Positions 8,171 to 17,545 of a DNA stretch of 64,000 bases are shown here, piece after piece. The position numbers and the translations under genes were made by a program. Source of the DNA: Agitococcus sp. (GTDB taxonomy: Bacteria; Pseudomonadota; Gammaproteobacteria; Pseudomonadales; Moraxellaceae); assembly GCA_030646715.1 (NCBI GenBank), contig JAUSLJ010000005.1, positions 266,479-330,478 of the forward strand, written 5' to 3'. Each line of letters starts with the position of its first letter. The stretch's first letter is position 1. The notes beneath the pieces were generated by a model. The model was not told the DNA's origin and made no database searches. It saw nothing but the letters and a program-made list of their open reading frames with translations.

Positions 8171-9562
8171 TTAGTGTTGGTGATGGTCTTCATCACTCAA
8201 GGGCGCAACGACAACATCACCTTCTAAAGTGCTACTTTGTCCTTGAAAGCTTTTATGAATATGAATATCCGCTTCTTTAATGAGCTTCATCCGTATTTGT
8301 CGATATTCGGTAGCGGCTTTTTGCCTAGCAATAATTTGTGCGGCAACATAACGCACGCTGTCGCTGTCAACGGCTTGATAACCTTCATCCTTTTGGGTGA
8401 TGAATAAGATTTCCCATTGGCCATTGGGCGTGCGTACGGGGCGCGAAGGCGTGTTAACCGACTGCATAAAAGCCAAAGTGCTTAACCATGAAGGATTTTT
8501 TAAGTCGTGAATAATCCAGCCTAAATCCCCCCCTTTGTCTTTGTCAGCAGCAATTGAGTATTGACGGGCTAGCTCATCAAATTTACCGCCTTTTTTTAGC
8601 AAGTCTGCAACGGTGTTGGCTGTTTTTTCGTCAGCAACAGTAATGTGTTGGGCTTTGACTTTTTCGATGCGTTTAAATTCGTTTTTGTGTTTGTTGTAAT
8701 AGCTTTTAATCTCGGCCTTCGTCACTTTCGCGGCTAAACTTTTGACATACGGTACATCGTCATGAATGTCCGCAGCAATGCCAATATAAGAAGCAAAACC
8801 ATCGTGATAGGTTTTATTGGTAATGGCTTGTTTGATGCTGGCGATGTCTGCTTCAGTCAGACCTGATGCCGTTTTTACCCAATATTCAACATAACGATTA
8901 ACCACTAACTCCCGCGCTTGAGCACTGACATAATCACTTTCGCGGCTATGAATTTTGTCACGGCCCTGAACGTTTTGGCTGTAATAAACGTCTGAAAAGG
9001 TGATCGCGCCTGTGTTCTTATCATCAAAACGATAATTGACTAACACACGTTTAGCTGCGGAAACTTTGCCTGTGGCACTCAGGGCAAATTCGAGTTGCAT
9101 GGTTTTATTACTAGGTAAATAAGTATCCCATTCGCTGGCTTTGATGGAGTTTTCGTTACTTAAGGTGTTGTCGAGTTTGCCGCCGAATTGTTTTAGGGCA
9201 TCGCCTAAAGGTTTGGCAAAGGCAATTTGCATAATTGCGCGATATTCTTGCTCTTCAAGAATGGCGGGTTTAAAACTGACTTTATTATCTTCAACAATCT
9301 TGTCTTTGCCAAAACGTTTCAAACCATATTGTCCCATTAGTTGATTTTCAATCAGGGCGTTAAGTACCGCTGCGCGTGAAAGCTCTGGCTTTTTGGCACT
9401 GGAAACTTTGTACATAACCTCTAAAACGGCAGGACTAAAGCTGATACCCGCGACGGTTGCGACTTGGGTTTTATTGGTGATATCGTAACTAATTTTGGCA
9501 TGAGCAGATGACATACCCATCAAGGCGGCTAATAAACTCATACGCCATAGACCTTTGGACAT
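8171..9562 (-). CDS. Parvulin-type peptidyl-prolyl cis-trans isomerase, periplasmic
   Basis: A 463-residue exported protein with signal peptide MSKGLWRMSLLAALMGMSSAHA. Residues about 300-400 carry a PpiC/rotamase domain: VKAQHITVADEKTAN, then FDELARQYSIAADKDKGGDLGWI, the usual parvulin pattern with the conserved QH, S and GGDLGW. The region before it is a SurA/PpiD-like helical chaperone segment. Such proteins catalyse proline isomerisation during folding of exported or outer membrane proteins. The C-terminus is His-rich (DEDHHQH), which may bind metal. Next to two secreted phospholipases it could act as their foldase; that is inference only. Confidence 0.85.
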   Translation of the reverse strand: MSKGLWRMSLLAALMGMSSAHAKISYDITNKTQVATVAGISFSPAVLEVMYKVSSAKKPELSRAAVLNALIENQLMGQYGLKRFGKDKIVEDNKVSFKPAILEEQEYRAIMQIAFAKPLGDALKQFGGKLDNTLSNENSIKASEWDTYLPSNKTMQLEFALSATGKVSAAKRVLVNYRFDDKNTGAITFSDVYYSQNVQGRDKIHSRESDYVSAQARELVVNRYVEYWVKTASGLTEADIASIKQAITNKTYHDGFASYIGIAADIHDDVPYVKSLAAKVTKAEIKSYYNKHKNEFKRIEKVKAQHITVADEKTANTVADLLKKGGKFDELARQYSIAADKDKGGDLGWIIHDLKNPSWLSTLAFMQSVNTPSRPVRTPNGQWEILFITQKDEGYQAVDSDSVRYVAAQIIARQKAATEYRQIRMKLIKEADIHIHKSFQGQSSTLEGDVVVAPLSDEDHHQH

Positions 9563-9704
9563 AAAAACCTCTTATTTATTTTTCAGGCTGTTAGCGACAG
9601 CCCAGTATTGTTATTTGTTTAGCAGAAAGGGGGCTTGATTTAGATGCTCTTTCTGCAAATAGGTGTATCAGTTATTGTGACTAAAAGTATAGAGGCAAAA
9701 ACAA

Positions 9705-9738
9705 AAATCCCCCTAAAAACACATTCTTAGGGGGATTT
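9705..9738 (-). terminator. Rho-independent terminator of phospholipase gene 1
   Basis: A perfect 12-bp stem (AAATCCCCCTAA at 9705-9716 with TTAGGGGGATTT at 9727-9738) and a 10-base loop lie 26 bp past the stop codon at 9765. On the minus strand the stem is followed by a T-rich run (TTTTTGTTTTTG), as expected for an intrinsic terminator of the gene at 9765-10784. Confidence 0.9.
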
Positions 9739-9764
9739 AGTGCGCACTAACTAAACAGCTTGAC

Positions 9765-10784
9765 TTAGAAGCGTTCAGCCGCACGGTTTAAGACACGAAC
9801 AACCATCGCGATAGCATGAGGAATGACAACATTAGCTACATTAGTACGATCATTAGTATCTGTGCTTGATAACACAATACCACCTTGGCTGTAGGCAACT
9901 CCCGCAGCTTGAGTTAGAACAGGACGAATGTCTGTTGCCGTAGCTGCTAATGGTGTCAAGTTATTCAATGCTGCAGTGACTTTAGCTGGGCTATTGAAAG
10001 CTAATGTATAGTAGTTGTCATTAACCCAAGTTTCCCAGCCAGCATGATTCAACGCCGAAGTTGTCCAAACGTGGTGAGGTTGCAATAGGTCTGTGGTGTG
10101 CATGACAAAACCTAAAGTCTGTACTGTAGGTGTCGTCAAGAATTTTTGGAACCAGTATTGGCCTAAGTTATCAATCGGTTGAAACGGTGAGGTTTCAAAG
10201 TCTTGATACATTTTGTTAGTTGAGTAGCCACCTAAACGATAATTTGCTTCGGTAATGCCGTAAGAATTATATTTGGATGTTTCGCCAAACCATGCTTTTA
10301 AGCCGCCTGCACCATCATCTAAATAATCACCATACAACCAGCTTGCTGCCATGTTGTCGATATCGCCCCAAACCGTCAACTTAGCGTAGTTGTAACCACC
10401 AAAGTCATTGCCGTGCACGTCAGAACCTTGAGTACGGTTCATAAAGTGCCAATAAGAAGTGTATTTGACGATGCCTGAGCCTGCGCCCCAAACAGGAGCT
10501 TGTTGACAGCTACCTGTCGATGCGCCACATAAAAAAGTGTCAGAAAAGTCATCGACATCATACGCGCCTTGACCTAAAGCAGTGGCAAATTGGTCGATCG
10601 TCAAACCCGCTTTCGTCGCGCCATTTAATAATTTGGCGTAGTTTGTTGTTGTAGGGTTGGCTTTCATGTAGTTAACGGCATCAATCGCGATGCGTTTATG
10701 GGTTTCTTGCGAGAATGCTTGGGCTTCCATGGCCAAACCTAGTGCTAATGTTGTTCCAACAACTAGTTTGGAGAAGTTCTTCAT
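9765..10784 (-). CDS. Secreted zinc-dependent phospholipase C-like protein 1
   Basis: A 339-residue protein with signal peptide (MKNFSKLVVGTTLALGLAME, cleaved after AQA) and a helical zinc-metalloenzyme domain of the phospholipase C/S1-P1 nuclease fold. Likely metal ligands lie in FSQETHKRIAIDAV at the mature N-terminus, DVDDF, YWHFMNR with HGNDFGG, and HTTDLLQPHHVW. This resembles the phosphatidylcholine phospholipases C of Legionella (PlcA/PlcB) and Pseudomonas fluorescens. It is about 80% identical by eye to the protein at 11056-12078, which points to tandem duplication. Its upstream region carries a palindrome and a 21-bp-periodic array shared with the paralogue, so both are probably under one regulator. 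Substrate is inferred from family. Confidence 0.82.
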   Translation of the reverse strand: MKNFSKLVVGTTLALGLAMEAQAFSQETHKRIAIDAVNYMKANPTTTNYAKLLNGATKAGLTIDQFATALGQGAYDVDDFSDTFLCGASTGSCQQAPVWGAGSGIVKYTSYWHFMNRTQGSDVHGNDFGGYNYAKLTVWGDIDNMAASWLYGDYLDDGAGGLKAWFGETSKYNSYGITEANYRLGGYSTNKMYQDFETSPFQPIDNLGQYWFQKFLTTPTVQTLGFVMHTTDLLQPHHVWTTSALNHAGWETWVNDNYYTLAFNSPAKVTAALNNLTPLAATATDIRPVLTQAAGVAYSQGGIVLSSTDTNDRTNVANVVIPHAIAMVVRVLNRAAERF

Positions 10785-10822
10785 TATTGACCCCTGAGGT
10801 GTTTGTTTATTCGTGTGTTAGC

Positions 10823-10838
10823 AGAACAAAGTGGTTCT
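10823..10838. promoter_or_regulatory. Conserved palindrome upstream of phospholipase gene 1
   Basis: AGAACAAAGTGGTTCT is an inverted repeat AGAAC-N6-GTTCT, 39 bp before the start codon of the gene at 9765-10784. The palindrome arms are retained upstream of the paralogue (12116-12131) while the middle bases differ (AAAGTG against AAAGCA), as expected of a protein site or a 5'-UTR hairpin. The adjacent bases TATAAAGTG, GTTAAGAATAGACTAAT and TGACAAAAACTTAAC are also conserved between the two copies. Confidence 0.6.
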
Positions 10839-10921
10839 GTATAAAGTGCGTTAAGAATAGACTAATTTATACGCTTTGCTTTGTGGAAAAATGACAAAAA
10901 CTTAACCTAACGCGCCACAAA

Positions 10922-10994
10922 GATTAACGGTATGAAAAGGGTGATAAATGGTTTTAGATGAGCGGTGAGTGGTTGTTATTTGGCGATGAGTGGT
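10922..10994 (-). promoter_or_regulatory. Four-unit direct-repeat array, 21-bp period (LytTR-like sites)
   Basis: Ten-base units start at 10922 (GATTAACGGT), 10943 (GATAAATGGT), 10964 (GGTGAGTGGT) and 10985 (GATGAGTGGT), exactly 21 bp apart with 11-base spacers. On the strand of the gene they read ACCGTTAATC-like, matching the LytTR-family pattern of short direct repeats two helical turns apart. An extra out-of-phase copy GATGAGCGGT is at 10957. The array lies 138-210 bp upstream of the phospholipase start, the right place for an activator. Confidence 0.65.
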
Positions 10995-11004
10995 GTTTTT
11001 GCCG

Positions 11005-11036
11005 ATAAAAAAACCCACTTTTAAGTGGGTTTTTTG
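11005..11036 (-). terminator. Rho-independent terminator of phospholipase gene 2
   Basis: The short stem CCCACT / AGTGGG is flanked by A and T runs on both sides (AAAAAACCCACTTTTAAGTG followed by GGTTTTTT), so it could work in both directions. It lies 20 bp after the stop codon of the gene at 11056-12078. Confidence 0.85.
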
Positions 11037-11055
11037 AGTTTATTTTAATGCAAGC

Positions 11056-12078
11056 TTAGAGGCGTTCAGCGGCACGATTTAATACACGAACTACTGTAGC
11101 AATCGCATGTGGAATAACGACATTGGCGACATTAGTGCGATCGTTGCTATCGGTGCTTGATAACACAATACCACCTTGACTGTAAGAAATTCCTGCCGCC
11201 TGAGTTAACAGTGGGCGAATGTCAGTGGCAGTAGGGGATATGGGAGTGAGATTGTTTAATGCGGCTGTGACTTTAGTAGAACTATTTAATGCCAAGCCAT
11301 AGTAGTTGTCATTGACCCAAGTTTCCCAGCCCGCATGGTTCAACGCCGAAGTTGTCCAAACGTGGTGAGGTTGTAGTAAGTCGGTAGTGTGCATAACAAA
11401 ACCTAAGGTTTGAACTGTCGGTGTTGTTAAGAATTTTTGGAACCAGTATTGGCCTAAGTTATCAATCGGTTGAAACGGGGATGTTTCAAAATCTTGATAC
11501 ATGGTGTTTTTTGAGTAGCCGCCTAAACGATAGTTCTTTTCAGTAATACCATAAGCATTGTATTTTGAACTGTCAGACCAAAACCAACCTGTTAAACCAC
11601 CTGAGCCATCATCTAAATAATCGCCATATAACCAAGTGGCGGCCATATTGTCGATATCGCCCCAAACGGTGAGTTTGGCGTAGTTATAACCACCAAAGTC
11701 ATTACCATGAACATCTGAACCTTGAGTGCGATTCATGAAATGCCAATATGAGGTGTATTTAACAATACCCGCACCCAAACCCCAAACAGGAGCTAATTGG
11801 CAACTACCTGTGGTGGCGCCACATAAGTAAGTATCCGCAAAATCATCGACATCATACGCGCCTTGACCTAATGCTGCGGCGAATTGGTCAATCGTCATGC
11901 CTGCTTTGGTTGCGCCAGCTAACAGTTTGCTATAGTTCGTAGTGGTTGGATTGGTTTTCATGTAGTTCACGGCATCAATAGCGATGCGGCGATGTGTTTC
12001 TTGGCTAAAAGCTTGTGCTTCAAGGGTTAAACCCATGCTTAGTGCAGCCAAGCAAGCGATTTGAGTGATTTTTTTCAT
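11056..12078 (-). CDS. Secreted zinc-dependent phospholipase C-like protein 2
   Basis: A 340-residue paralogue of the neighbouring protein, with its own signal peptide (MKKITQIACLAALSMGLTLE, cleaved after AQA) and the same probable zinc-binding segments: FSQETHRRIAIDAV, DVDDF, YWHFMNR, HGNDFGG and HTTDLLQPHHVW. Most differences are conservative; a small change is LTGWFWSDSSK where copy 1 has LKAWFGETSK. Signal peptides differ more than mature domains, as expected if selection keeps enzyme activity. Each copy has its own terminator and its own upstream regulatory array, so they form two transcription units rather than an operon. Confidence 0.82.
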   Translation of the reverse strand: MKKITQIACLAALSMGLTLEAQAFSQETHRRIAIDAVNYMKTNPTTTNYSKLLAGATKAGMTIDQFAAALGQGAYDVDDFADTYLCGATTGSCQLAPVWGLGAGIVKYTSYWHFMNRTQGSDVHGNDFGGYNYAKLTVWGDIDNMAATWLYGDYLDDGSGGLTGWFWSDSSKYNAYGITEKNYRLGGYSKNTMYQDFETSPFQPIDNLGQYWFQKFLTTPTVQTLGFVMHTTDLLQPHHVWTTSALNHAGWETWVNDNYYGLALNSSTKVTAALNNLTPISPTATDIRPLLTQAAGISYSQGGIVLSSTDSNDRTNVANVVIPHAIATVVRVLNRAAERL

Positions 12079-12115
12079 ATTTTTCCCCTGATGTATTCGT
12101 GCTTCGATTGTTAAC

Positions 12116-12131
12116 AGAACAAAGCAGTTCT
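12116..12131. promoter_or_regulatory. Conserved palindrome upstream of phospholipase gene 2
   Basis: AGAACAAAGCAGTTCT repeats the AGAAC-N6-GTTCT palindrome seen at 10823-10838, 38 bp before the start codon, inside a block of sequence conserved between the two phospholipase upstream regions. Confidence 0.6.
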
Positions 12132-12215
12132 GTATAAAGTGTGTTAAGAATAGACTAATAAAACAGCATTTGCGTTGATGGAAGATGACAAAAACTTAAC
12201 CTAACGCGCCACAAA

Positions 12216-12288
12216 GATGAGCGGTATTTAATTGCCGATGAGTGGGTGTTGTATGTCGATGAGCGGTATATTTTTATAGATAAACGGC
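12216..12288 (-). promoter_or_regulatory. Four-unit direct-repeat array, 21-bp period (LytTR-like sites), second copy
   Basis: Units at 12216 (GATGAGCGGT), 12237 (GATGAGTGGG), 12258 (GATGAGCGGT) and 12279 (GATAAACGGC) are exactly 21 bp apart with 11-base spacers of unrelated sequence. The first unit of each array sits at the homologous position, just after the shared CGCGCCACAAA. The spacers between the two arrays have diverged while the units and the spacing are kept, which argues for function. Read on the gene strand the unit is ACCGCTCATC, close to the AlgR core CCGTTCGTC. Confidence 0.68.
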
Positions 12289-12330
12289 GGTTTTGGCGAT
12301 AGAAAATGTGCATTTAAGTGATGTGTATGG

Positions 12331-14826
12331 TTAATCGTTTTTTGAGGGCATCCATTTGGCTAAAATACGGCGTAATGATTTCATTTCGACGGGTTTTGAC
12401 AGGTAATCATCCATACCTGCCACTAAACAGCGTTCTGTTTCGCCGCGCAGCGCATTAGCGGTAAAAGCAATAATAGGAATATGTTGATTGAGGTCTTTTT
12501 CGGCGAGACGAATGGCGTGCGTTAATTCAAAACCATCCATTTCGGGCATGTGGCAATCACTAATGAGCAGAGCAAAACGATGTTGTTGCCAAAGATCAAA
12601 GGCAATTTTTCCGTCGTCAGCTAGTCGGCAAGTATAGCCTAAATGCGAGAGTTGTTTTTCGATAACCTTTTGATTTACTGGATTATCTTCCGCAACTAAA
12701 ATTAATTGTCCTTGTTGTTCTGCCTCAGAATAAGTGAGTCGTGTTTGTGTGTTGGGGTGCGATTCTTTTAAAGGAATCCCCAGTGCTTGCGCGCTTTTTT
12801 TACCACTGGCGATTTGTAAGGCTAGCCATAAATCCTCACGTCGCAAAGGCGATATCCATAGGCGAATCATGTTGGCGGGTAAACTGTGACTGGTACTAGA
12901 TTTGTCATGGCGAAAGGTTAACAATAAGGTCGGCAAATGGGCTAGCGCGGATGTGGGCGTAGGCCATAAAGAGCCTAATATTAAGACAGGTTTTATTGAG
13001 GAATGAATTTTGCCAATATGTACTTCTGCTTCAAGTAAACTGTCAAAAATGTGTAAATGTACACCCCAATAATGCAAATAAGCACAGATGTTTCGTCTAA
13101 GAATGTTTTGCGGTAACACGGCAACGACGTGAACATCATTTAATTGATCGAGTTGACTTGCTTGTACGGTTTGAGCCAGAGGAAGGTGTAAAAACACACT
13201 AAAACAACTGCCAAAACCAACAAGACTATTGACCTCAATGTAACCACCCATCATTTCGACTAATTTGCGGCAAATAGATAAGCCTAAACCTGTACCGCCA
13301 TAATGACGTGTGGTTGAACTTTCGGCTTGGGTAAAAGGCTCAAACAAGCGGTGAATCGATTCGGGTGTCATACCAATGCCATCATCTTCAATTTGTAGCA
13401 CTAAGTCGATGGCATCATCATGTAAGGTAATAAGTTCAGCACGAAGTTGGATTAAGCCATATTTTTTAGGCGTGGCATGGGTAAACTTAATGGCATTACC
13501 GCATAAATTAAATAAGACTTGCCTTAATCTCACAGGGTCGCCCATGAGTAAGTCAGGAATATTGGGATTAACAAAGCAATTTAAAGTGAGTTGTTTTTGC
13601 GTGGCATTGGGCATTAAGGTTTCGGCTACACCTTCTAATACCTCACTTAAAGAAAAACTGATTTTTTCTATACCTAAACGTCCTGCTTCAATTTTGGAAA
13701 AATCTAAAATATCGTCAATCAGATTTAATAACACAAATGAAGATTCACGCACGGTGTTGAGCATCTTGTGTTGGTCGTGATCGAGTGCTGTTTCTCGTAA
13801 CAAATCAATCATGCCAACGACACCATTCATCGGTGTTCTAATTTCGTGGCTCATCATCGCCAAAAATAAACTTTTTGAGGCGTTAGCGGCTTCAGCTTGC
13901 ACTTTCGCTTCTTGTAAATGTTCGTTGGCTTGTGCTAAAGCGGCGGTACGGTCAATCACCCGTTGTTCTAATTCTTGATTGAGTTTCAAAATCGCTTGTT
14001 CAGAATTTTTATGCTCAGTAATGTCTGTGGCAACAGTTAACACACCGAGTAAGTTATCGCCATTAAAGTGAAATGGGATTTTTGTGACATGAAAAAAGCG
14101 GTCGCCAGTATGAGTTGCTAATGTTCGCTCAGGAAGATCGACACGAACATTATTGAGACGTACCGTGGTATTAGCGGATTGAGCGGTTGCCAGCCAGCCG
14201 CTCTCAATATCCGCTTGTGGGGCAATGTCCTTGGTTGAGCACCCTAAAATATCGTGGATATTGACGTTATGGGCATTGGTATAAGACACATTAGCCAAAA
14301 TCATGTGGTCTTCATGATCAATGGCATAAATTTGTTGCGGTAATAAATCAATAATATGTTTGAGATGCGTTTCACTGCTTAATAATTTTGACTCCGCTTG
14401 CAACAAACTTTGTACTTGTTTAACGAGGGTGTCAGTAGCGTGTTGATAATCTTGTTGTAGTTCATCCAAATTGCGAGTCACGCGGGCAAGTGTACGTTGT
14501 AAGTCGATATTTTGGTCTTGAGTAATCGTTAAACTTTCTAGGGTGCTCAGTAATGGCTGAACAAGGTGTATTAAATTATTTTCAGCCATGAGTGGAATAC
14601 TCATCAACCAAAAGTGGGTACTCAATTGTTTGAGCGTGCATTCATCGGCGGAGTACACCAGTACGCCTTTGACTTTGGTTAAACGTTGTTCAACTTGCTG
14701 CACTAACGCGGAGGGGTTGTCGGTGTAAATAGCAAATACCCGACTCAGTAAATCTTTACGTGTCGGCTGTGCAAAAATAAAGCCTAAAGGGGGAGGGTTG
14801 ACGGTGCTGAGAAATAAGGTGGTCAT
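12331..14826 (-). CDS. Hybrid sensor histidine kinase/response regulator, FIST-linked
   Basis: An 831-residue cytoplasmic hybrid kinase. Residues 1-110 form an uncharacterised N-terminal region, followed by a coiled coil (110-155), a PAS domain (about 153-275, ending [13 protein letters not shown]), a second coiled coil, the phospho-acceptor helix with His327 in [12 protein letters not shown], an HATPase domain (N box [10 protein letters not shown] boxes DDGIGM and GGTGLGLS), a degenerate receiver-like segment, and a C-terminal receiver with AEDN and the phospho-acceptor in [12 protein letters not shown]. No membrane helices are seen. The start overlaps the stop of the FIST gene by 4 bases (ATGA), so the FIST protein probably feeds the kinase. 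No output regulator is encoded nearby. Confidence 0.9.
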   Translation of the reverse strand: MTTLFLSTVNPPPLGFIFAQPTRKDLLSRVFAIYTDNPSALVQQVEQRLTKVKGVLVYSADECTLKQLSTHFWLMSIPLMAENNLIHLVQPLLSTLESLTITQDQNIDLQRTLARVTRNLDELQQDYQHATDTLVKQVQSLLQAESKLLSSETHLKHIIDLLPQQIYAIDHEDHMILANVSYTNAHNVNIHDILGCSTKDIAPQADIESGWLATAQSANTTVRLNNVRVDLPERTLATHTGDRFFHVTKIPFHFNGDNLLGVLTVATDITEHKNSEQAILKLNQELEQRVIDRTAALAQANEHLQEAKVQAEAANASKSLFLAMMSHEIRTPMNGVVGMIDLLRETALDHDQHKMLNTVRESSFVLLNLIDDILDFSKIEAGRLGIEKISFSLSEVLEGVAETLMPNATQKQLTLNCFVNPNIPDLLMGDPVRLRQVLFNLCGNAIKFTHATPKKYGLIQLRAELITLHDDAIDLVLQIEDDGIGMTPESIHRLFEPFTQAESSTTRHYGGTGLGLSICRKLVEMMGGYIEVNSLVGFGSCFSVFLHLPLAQTVQASQLDQLNDVHVVAVLPQNILRRNICAYLHYWGVHLHIFDSLLEAEVHIGKIHSSIKPVLILGSLWPTPTSALAHLPTLLLTFRHDKSSTSHSLPANMIRLWISPLRREDLWLALQIASGKKSAQALGIPLKESHPNTQTRLTYSEAEQQGQLILVAEDNPVNQKVIEKQLSHLGYTCRLADDGKIAFDLWQQHRFALLISDCHMPEMDGFELTHAIRLAEKDLNQHIPIIAFTANALRGETERCLVAGMDDYLSKPVEMKSLRRILAKWMPSKND

Positions 14827-15950
14827 GAGCCGATCAACAATAAAACATAGGTCATATTATGAAATAAATTAGCACTATAGCCATGAGTTGTGCGTAGAGG
14901 GCCAATTTCACCTAATGAAGGGAAGCCAACTAAGGGCAACTTACCAAAATGTTGAGTGAGGGCCGTGATTTCATGGTGCAGGCGTGTGCCTAATATTTTT
15001 TTGCGTCCTGCACAACTGACAATAATTGCCGCGACAGGATTAATGTTGTTTTCAGCCGCCGCTAATGCCGCAAGTTGATAGGTTTCTTCAATGATCAGTT
15101 CAGGTTGTGCCAAACAGACTTGCACTTTTTGCCCAGCCGCAATACCGCCGTATAGATGTAAGGTGTTTTCACTGTGGCCAATCTCTTGAACAATAGAGCG
15201 CACGCGTTTAATACCTTGCTCATGTTCGTTAATAATCATCAGCGATGTGGCATCACTGCGTAAAATAGGCTTGCCCGTTTCTTGTTCAATAAAGCGCATG
15301 GCGGGCAAGCCATTAATACTGTCTATACGATTGCCTTCTGCTTGATCAATAATGCCTACATTACCCATTGGGGTAATTGAGTTTTCAACGTATATTGCAA
15401 AATCAATAGCACCTGTTGCTGAGAGTGCGACGACACAATCACTCAGAACTTCGTGATTGGCATATAAAGCGCATTTATGCCACTGTTGGTCGTCAGCCGC
15501 AAAGCCGCCAATGACAGGTACATGAATTTCATGCTCTAAGACGCTTTCGACTAAAGAAGCATCGGTGTGAAAATCAGAGACCATAAAAAAAAGACTAGCG
15601 TGTTGATGGTGTTGCAGCGCAGTACGTGTGGCTAAAATGGGATCTGCTGAGACATTTTTACCAATATGTAATTGCCATTGAGTAGCGCCATCACTGTTGA
15701 GGCCGAGTGCCGAAGCACCAAAGTCGTTTGCGCCTTCGGTCTCATAAAAACCATCGCCACTATTGCCAATGACAATACAGTCTTTTTCTAAACCATCATG
15801 TAAGCCTTCAAGAATATCTGCACTATCAGCATAATCAATCGTGGTAAACAAAAAGACAACTTCTGGCATTAATGGCTTGAGTTGCTCACCGAGATAAACC
15901 CCAGCCCGATAAGCATCGGCGATTTGTGTGGCGGCAGACAGTGCGCGCAT
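14823..15950 (-). CDS. FIST domain signal-sensing protein
   Basis: A 375-residue soluble protein with FIST_N (about residues 20-215) and FIST_C (about 220-360). FIST_C is recognisable from [17 protein letters not shown] and [12 protein letters not shown]; the N-terminal half has the repeated glycine-rich strands of the family ([20 protein letters not shown]). FIST proteins are proposed cytoplasmic sensors of small ligands such as amino acids and usually accompany histidine kinases or cyclic-di-GMP enzymes, as here with the overlapping hybrid kinase gene. The start at 15950 (MRALSAATQ) is chosen because AAGGAG stands 9 bases before it; an in-frame TTG at 16016 gives a longer product but lacks such a site. 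Confidence 0.85.
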   Translation of the reverse strand: MRALSAATQIADAYRAGVYLGEQLKPLMPEVVFLFTTIDYADSADILEGLHDGLEKDCIVIGNSGDGFYETEGANDFGASALGLNSDGATQWQLHIGKNVSADPILATRTALQHHQHASLFFMVSDFHTDASLVESVLEHEIHVPVIGGFAADDQQWHKCALYANHEVLSDCVVALSATGAIDFAIYVENSITPMGNVGIIDQAEGNRIDSINGLPAMRFIEQETGKPILRSDATSLMIINEHEQGIKRVRSIVQEIGHSENTLHLYGGIAAGQKVQVCLAQPELIIEETYQLAALAAAENNINPVAAIIVSCAGRKKILGTRLHHEITALTQHFGKLPLVGFPSLGEIGPLRTTHGYSANLFHNMTYVLLLIGS

Positions 15951-16131
15951 GACCTCATACTCCTTCATGAAACGGTACATAACAACAGCAATTGGTGTAT
16001 TACATTTAACCTTCAATCTTAAAGATGATGTAGCACGATTAAATCAGCTTCGCCAGTTTTGTGTGTAAAAATGTTAGCTAGTCCAAGATATAATCAGCGC
16101 AAATAATCCTGTTGAGATGTTTTTTAACATA

Positions 16132-16245
16132 AGTACCTAAGCAAAAGTTTCACCGCTTATGGTGAGCCTGTCGAACCATTGACAGCCAGCACTTCGACAA
16201 GCTCAGTGTGAACGGGAAATGTAAACAAACTTTCACATGGGTACT
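16132..16245. repeat. MITE-like palindromic element, copy 1
   Basis: A 114-bp element with terminal inverted repeats (AGTACCTAAGCAAAAGTTT at the left, the inverse of AAACTTTCACATGGGTACT at the right, 14 of 19 matching). It encloses a REP-like palindrome GGTGAGCCTGTCGAACCA and CTTCGACAAGCTCAGTGTGA. A second, altered copy is at 47656-47774. It occupies the centre of the 429-bp gap between the FIST gene and the DUF475 gene; the rest of the gap is AT-rich and presumably holds the two divergent promoters, with no further gene visible. Confidence 0.7.
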
Positions 16246-16379
16246 TCGCAAAGTTGCATCACTATTTTGTCATGGAAAATTTTAAAATGTCTAATCGGTT
16301 ATTAATTGGTCAAAATAGCCAAAATAGCAACAATTCGCGTTATCATGTGCCATCTTTCAGACCATAGGGAATAACCATC

Positions 16380-17447
16380 TTGCAACACTTTCGATTTTCT
16401 TTCATTTTTACCTTTATCTGCCTAGGTTTGTCGGCATGGTGGGGCTTTAGCCACGGCCCAGAAGCAGGCATTAATAACATGTTTAAAGTGTTATTGATTA
16501 CCGCTATTTTGGCAGTGATGGAAGTATCTTTATCTTTTGATAACGCCGTTGTTAACGCCTCAGTATTACGTCATTGGGATCATTTTTGGAAAACTATCTT
16601 CTTAACCGTCGGTATTTTGATTGCTGTTTTTGGTATGCGTTTGATTTTCCCTCTGCTTATCGTGGGTGTAACCGCGGATATGAGCATGGTTGAAGTGGCT
16701 CGTTTAGCCTTAGATGACCCTAAAGCCTATTCCGAAAAACTCATGGCGCATCATGCCGAAATTGCCGCTTTTGGTGGTTTGTTCTTGTTGTTGGTATTTC
16801 TTAACTTCTTTTTTGATGATGAAAAAGATACCCATTGGTTTCACTGGTTAGAACATAGATTAGCAAATTTGGCTAATGTTCCTGCAATGTCGGTATTTAT
16901 TGCATTAGTCGCATTATTAGTGATGGTGAGTGCTGTGGAAGGCGAAACCAAATTGGTCGTTACTCTTGCAGGTATTTGGGGTGTTGTGGTTTATGTAGGG
17001 GTAAAAGCACTAGGACATTTATTGGAAAGTAGTGGTAGCGATGATGACGAGGACGAAAAAACATCTTCAGGTGCATCAAGTAAAATTGTTAAAGCAGGTA
17101 TTGGTGGCTTTTTGTATTTAGAAGTGCTGGATGCTTCTTTTAGTTTTGATGGCGTGATTGGCGCATTTGCGATTACCAGTGATGTTGTCGTTATCATGTT
17201 GGGTTTAGCGATTGGCGCGATGTTTGTGCGTTCGATGACCATTTATTTGGTCGAAAAAGGCACATTAGAAGCCTATATCTATCTTGAGCATGGCGCGCAT
17301 TATGCGATTGGCGCATTAGCATTGATTATGTTGTTTAGTGGTACAGGTGTGCATGTTCCTGAGGTAGTAACAGGATTGATTGGTGTGGCATTTATTGTGT
17401 GGGCAGTGATATCTTCGATTAGCCACAGTAAAAAACAAGCGGCATAA
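16380..17447 (+). CDS. DUF475 (TerC-related) integral membrane protein
   Basis: A 355-residue polytopic membrane protein of the DUF475 family, related to TerC. Characteristic are the acidic membrane motif LAVMEVSLSFDNAVVNA in the first half and its echo LEVLDASFSFDGVIGAFA in the second, which fit a metal ion transporter with acidic intramembrane ligands. About nine membrane helices are predicted. A loop near residue 220 is highly acidic (SDDDEDEK). The start is a TTG at 16380 preceded by AGGGA; the encoded MQHFRFSFIF fits the family N-terminus, while the next ATG would cut off the first helix. It precedes the ter operon on the same strand but has its own terminator. Confidence 0.85.
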   Translation: MQHFRFSFIFTFICLGLSAWWGFSHGPEAGINNMFKVLLITAILAVMEVSLSFDNAVVNASVLRHWDHFWKTIFLTVGILIAVFGMRLIFPLLIVGVTADMSMVEVARLALDDPKAYSEKLMAHHAEIAAFGGLFLLLVFLNFFFDDEKDTHWFHWLEHRLANLANVPAMSVFIALVALLVMVSAVEGETKLVVTLAGIWGVVVYVGVKALGHLLESSGSDDDEDEKTSSGASSKIVKAGIGGFLYLEVLDASFSFDGVIGAFAITSDVVVIMLGLAIGAMFVRSMTIYLVEKGTLEAYIYLEHGAHYAIGALALIMLFSGTGVHVPEVVTGLIGVAFIVWAVISSISHSKKQAA

Positions 17448-17506
17448 CACAAAATAGTGAGCGGCAATGAAATTTGCTCAGGCTACTATTTAGTGGTTGT
17501 TAGAAT

Positions 17507-17545
17507 AAAGGGTGCAGCCGATGCACCCTTTATTTTTGTTTTTTA
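17507..17545 (+). terminator. Rho-independent terminator after DUF475 gene
   Basis: Stem AAAGGGTGCA (17507-17516) with TGCACCCTTT (17522-17531), a 5-base loop GCCGA, followed by ATTTTTGTTTTTT. It separates the DUF475 gene from the TerD operon. Confidence 0.9.

Noticed and set aside
10922..12288. The regularly spaced short repeats as a CRISPR array
   Set aside because: Units are only 10 bases with 11-base spacers, four per array, and sit in gene upstream regions; CRISPR repeats are longer and no cas genes are present.
13376..13780. 134-codon plus-strand open frame inside the hybrid kinase gene
   Set aside because: It is the antisense of the strongly conserved kinase core, has no ribosome binding site and no recognisable protein pattern.
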